Source: Pseudomonadales bacterium (GTDB taxonomy: Bacteria > Pseudomonadota > Gammaproteobacteria > Pseudomonadales > Azotimanducaceae). Taken from it: a stretch of DNA of 50,078 nt. Location of the stretch: positions 1-50,078 of the forward strand of contig JADHNU010000014.1 in assembly GCA_016779325.1 (NCBI GenBank), read 5' to 3'. Below the pieces are notes generated by a model. That model saw only the letters and a program-made list of their open reading frames with translations. It did no database searches and was not told the DNA's origin. Of the stretch, positions 48,807 through 50,078 are shown piece after piece (within the stretch, counting starts at the first letter, position 1; every line of letters begins with the position of its first letter). The translations under genes were made by a program, and so were the position numbers.

Positions 48807-50078
48807 TTCAGCGCTGACCGGAGCCCCTGCCCCCCCAGCATAAGCAGGCTTACCCAGAGCAGCATGGCCCCGGCATAGCCGGGGCTCCAGCGAAGAATCT
48901 CCCGGGGCCGCACGCCGTAGCGCCCGGTCATGAACAAATTCATGCCCGACAGGGGCGCCACCGCCGTGCCAATGCCCCACCCCGCTACAAAGGCAAAGGC
49001 CATCTGAGAAGGATCGCCCCCAAGAGGGGTCAGGATGCTGGCCGCGGCGGCAATGGAAATCACCGGGTGCACGCCCAGGTAAGCGCTGCCAACAATCGCA
49101 GCCGTGGTCAACGGATAGGCCCAAAGGCCAAGGACAAACGCCTCCCCTCCCTGCCCCGCCAGCCACCCATCCAGCAAGGTCGAGGCCCCAAAGGCAAACA
49201 CCCCGGCGGCCAGAAAGAGCACATGCTGCGCCCCCGTCGCGGGGAGCCTCTCCGCTAGGAGCGCTCGCCCCGCTTCGGTCCACTGGGTTCGGGGCAGGGC
49301 GAGGAAGGCCAGGGGCGGCGCCAGGGTGGCCACCATAATCACCACGGAAACGTCGGGATAAAGGGCCTTGCCACCGAGTACCGCGAGCAAGAGCACCGCG
49401 GTGAGGCCAAGGGCACGACGGCCCAGCTGGAACGAACCAAGATGGGCCCCAGCCCCTTCCCGCCGCAGCGTGATATAGGTGATCACAAGGGCGCCAAGGG
49501 CGGCCAGAAAACCAAGGGGCAAGGTGACGGAGGCCTTCGCCGCCGGCGCATAGGTTTGCGCCACCGCGGTGGCGACGAAGAAGGGCGACCAAAAGGCCGC
49601 TGCGCAGTAGGGCCGGGTAATGGCGAGCGCCTCGGCCCGGGTGAGCCGAGGCGCCTTCCGCCGATCCCGAGCAAAGCTGTCACCCACCAGCGCCGCAGCC
49701 GCCAAGTTGATTACCGCACCCACAAGGTGCACGGACAGCAAAAGGCCTAGCAGCCCCGTGCCCCGGGCCGTGGATCGGCTGGCTTCCGCGGGCAAAAGGC
49801 CGAGGAAGGCGACGCCCAAAAACAGCGCGAGAATCGGCAAGTTGATGGTGAAGGCCCGCCCCATCCCGGTCGTTCCAGGAAACCCAAAGCCCTGGCGCCA
49901 GGCCAGCGCTGCGCAGCCCACCCCAAGGAGCAGAAGCACCCCGGCAACTCGCCGCGTGCCTCGATCAACTCGGGGCAGCACTAGGAGCCCCGCAGCCCAG
50001 GCCAGCGCCGCCGCGGGGTAGGGCGAGAGGGGGCCATAGCTGGCGCCCAGAAAGGCGAGGAGCGTGAGCAAGAGCAGC
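48803..50078 (-). CDS. Multi-spanning membrane permease of unknown substrate (5' end outside window)
   Basis: At least 425 codons are open; the frame runs off the right edge with leucine codons at the boundary, and the TTG at 50071 is not a convincing start. I count about 11-12 hydrophobic helices. Recognisable segments are INLPILALFLGVAFLGLLPAE, RPYCAAAFWSPFFVATAVA, and, near the end, GWGIGTAVAPLSGMNLFMTG, a glycine- and proline-broken motif like those of ion/organic-acid permeases. I cannot assign a family. The stop overlaps the CurA-type stop by CTAG. Confidence 0.82.
   Translation of the reverse strand, partial: LLLLTLLAFLGASYGPLSPYPAAALAWAAGLLVLPRVDRGTRRVAGVLLLLGVGCAALAWRQGFGFPGTTGMGRAFTINLPILALFLGVAFLGLLPAEASRSTARGTGLLGLLLSVHLVGAVINLAAAALVGDSFARDRRKAPRLTRAEALAITRPYCAAAFWSPFFVATAVAQTYAPAAKASVTLPLGFLAALGALVITYITLRREGAGAHLGSFQLGRRALGLTAVLLLAVLGGKALYPDVSVVIMVATLAPPLAFLALPRTQWTEAGRALLAERLPATGAQHVLFLAAGVFAFGASTLLDGWLAGQGGEAFVLGLWAYPLTTAAIVGSAYLGVHPVISIAAAASILTPLGGDPSQMAFAFVAGWGIGTAVAPLSGMNLFMTGRYGVRPREILRWSPGYAGAMLLWVSLLMLGGQGLRSALN

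Noticed and set aside
1-50078. Phage, transposon, integron or defence island
   Set aside because: No integrase, transposase, toxin-antitoxin, restriction or Cas gene and no flanking repeats were seen; base composition looks even throughout except the Fur-like AT island.

Overview
The window is GC-rich DNA packed almost wall to wall with genes. I count 43 protein-coding genes, two of them cut by the window edges. I see no tRNA, rRNA, CRISPR array, insertion sequence, integrase or plasmid function, and no gene-free stretch above about 180 bp. The partners miaB, phoH, ybeY and corC lie on one strand, and a DUF1820 protein, a YaiL-type DUF2058 protein, FeoA/FeoB and the AmiD lipoprotein are also present. 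Together these point to a gammaproteobacterial chromosome. The many acyl-CoA, amidohydrolase and N-acyl hydrolase genes would suit a heterotroph of the marine OM60/NOR5-like kind, but that finer placement is a guess.

Region 1-9 kb: corC, ybeY and phoH (minus strand) form a tightly overlapping RNA-processing operon. A mutarotase on the plus strand separates it from miaB. A DUF1820 gene is translationally coupled to an acyl-CoA synthetase, and an M3-family peptidase lipoprotein sits downstream of a small membrane protein gene.

Region 9-15 kb: a ferredoxin-reductase-like flavoprotein is followed by an exported YtcJ-type amidohydrolase. Next come a minus-strand chain (FAH-family protein with a signal peptide, GNAT acetyltransferase, DUF2058) and a crotonase.

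Region 15-23 kb (all minus strand): an exported protein of unknown function, AmiD amidase, a D-aminoacylase-like amidohydrolase, Sua5, a second D-aminoacylase-like amidohydrolase, a membrane protein, AzlC and AzlD. These are overlapping or tightly spaced and read like one transcription unit.

Region 23-29 kb: the four-gene ligase-associated DNA repair cassette (exonuclease, ATP-dependent ligase, Lhr-core helicase, PdeM nuclease), each gene overlapping the next, then an antiparallel PNPOx-fold/cupin pair.

Region 29-41 kb: an MMPL transporter, a penicillin-acylase-family lipoprotein and an exported MsrB; convergent feoA-feoB; a perfect AT-rich palindrome resembling a Fur box between feoA and an EntS-like MFS gene; a PAP2 membrane phosphatase; and an exported serine hydrolase.

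Region 41-50 kb: an aldehyde dehydrogenase with a clear intrinsic terminator diverges from a four-gene set: a TauD-type dioxygenase, a single-chain acyl-CoA carboxylase of 1093 residues, an alpha/beta hydrolase and a CurA-type reductase. This looks like a catabolic module of unknown substrate. A multi-spanning permease runs off the right edge.

A striking layout feature is that six of the eight convergent gene pairs share exactly four bases at their stops (CTAA or CTAG). I found no clear defence system or mobile island. The most promising leads are the acyl-CoA carboxylase module and the D-aminoacylase/AmiD/AzlCD transcription unit.
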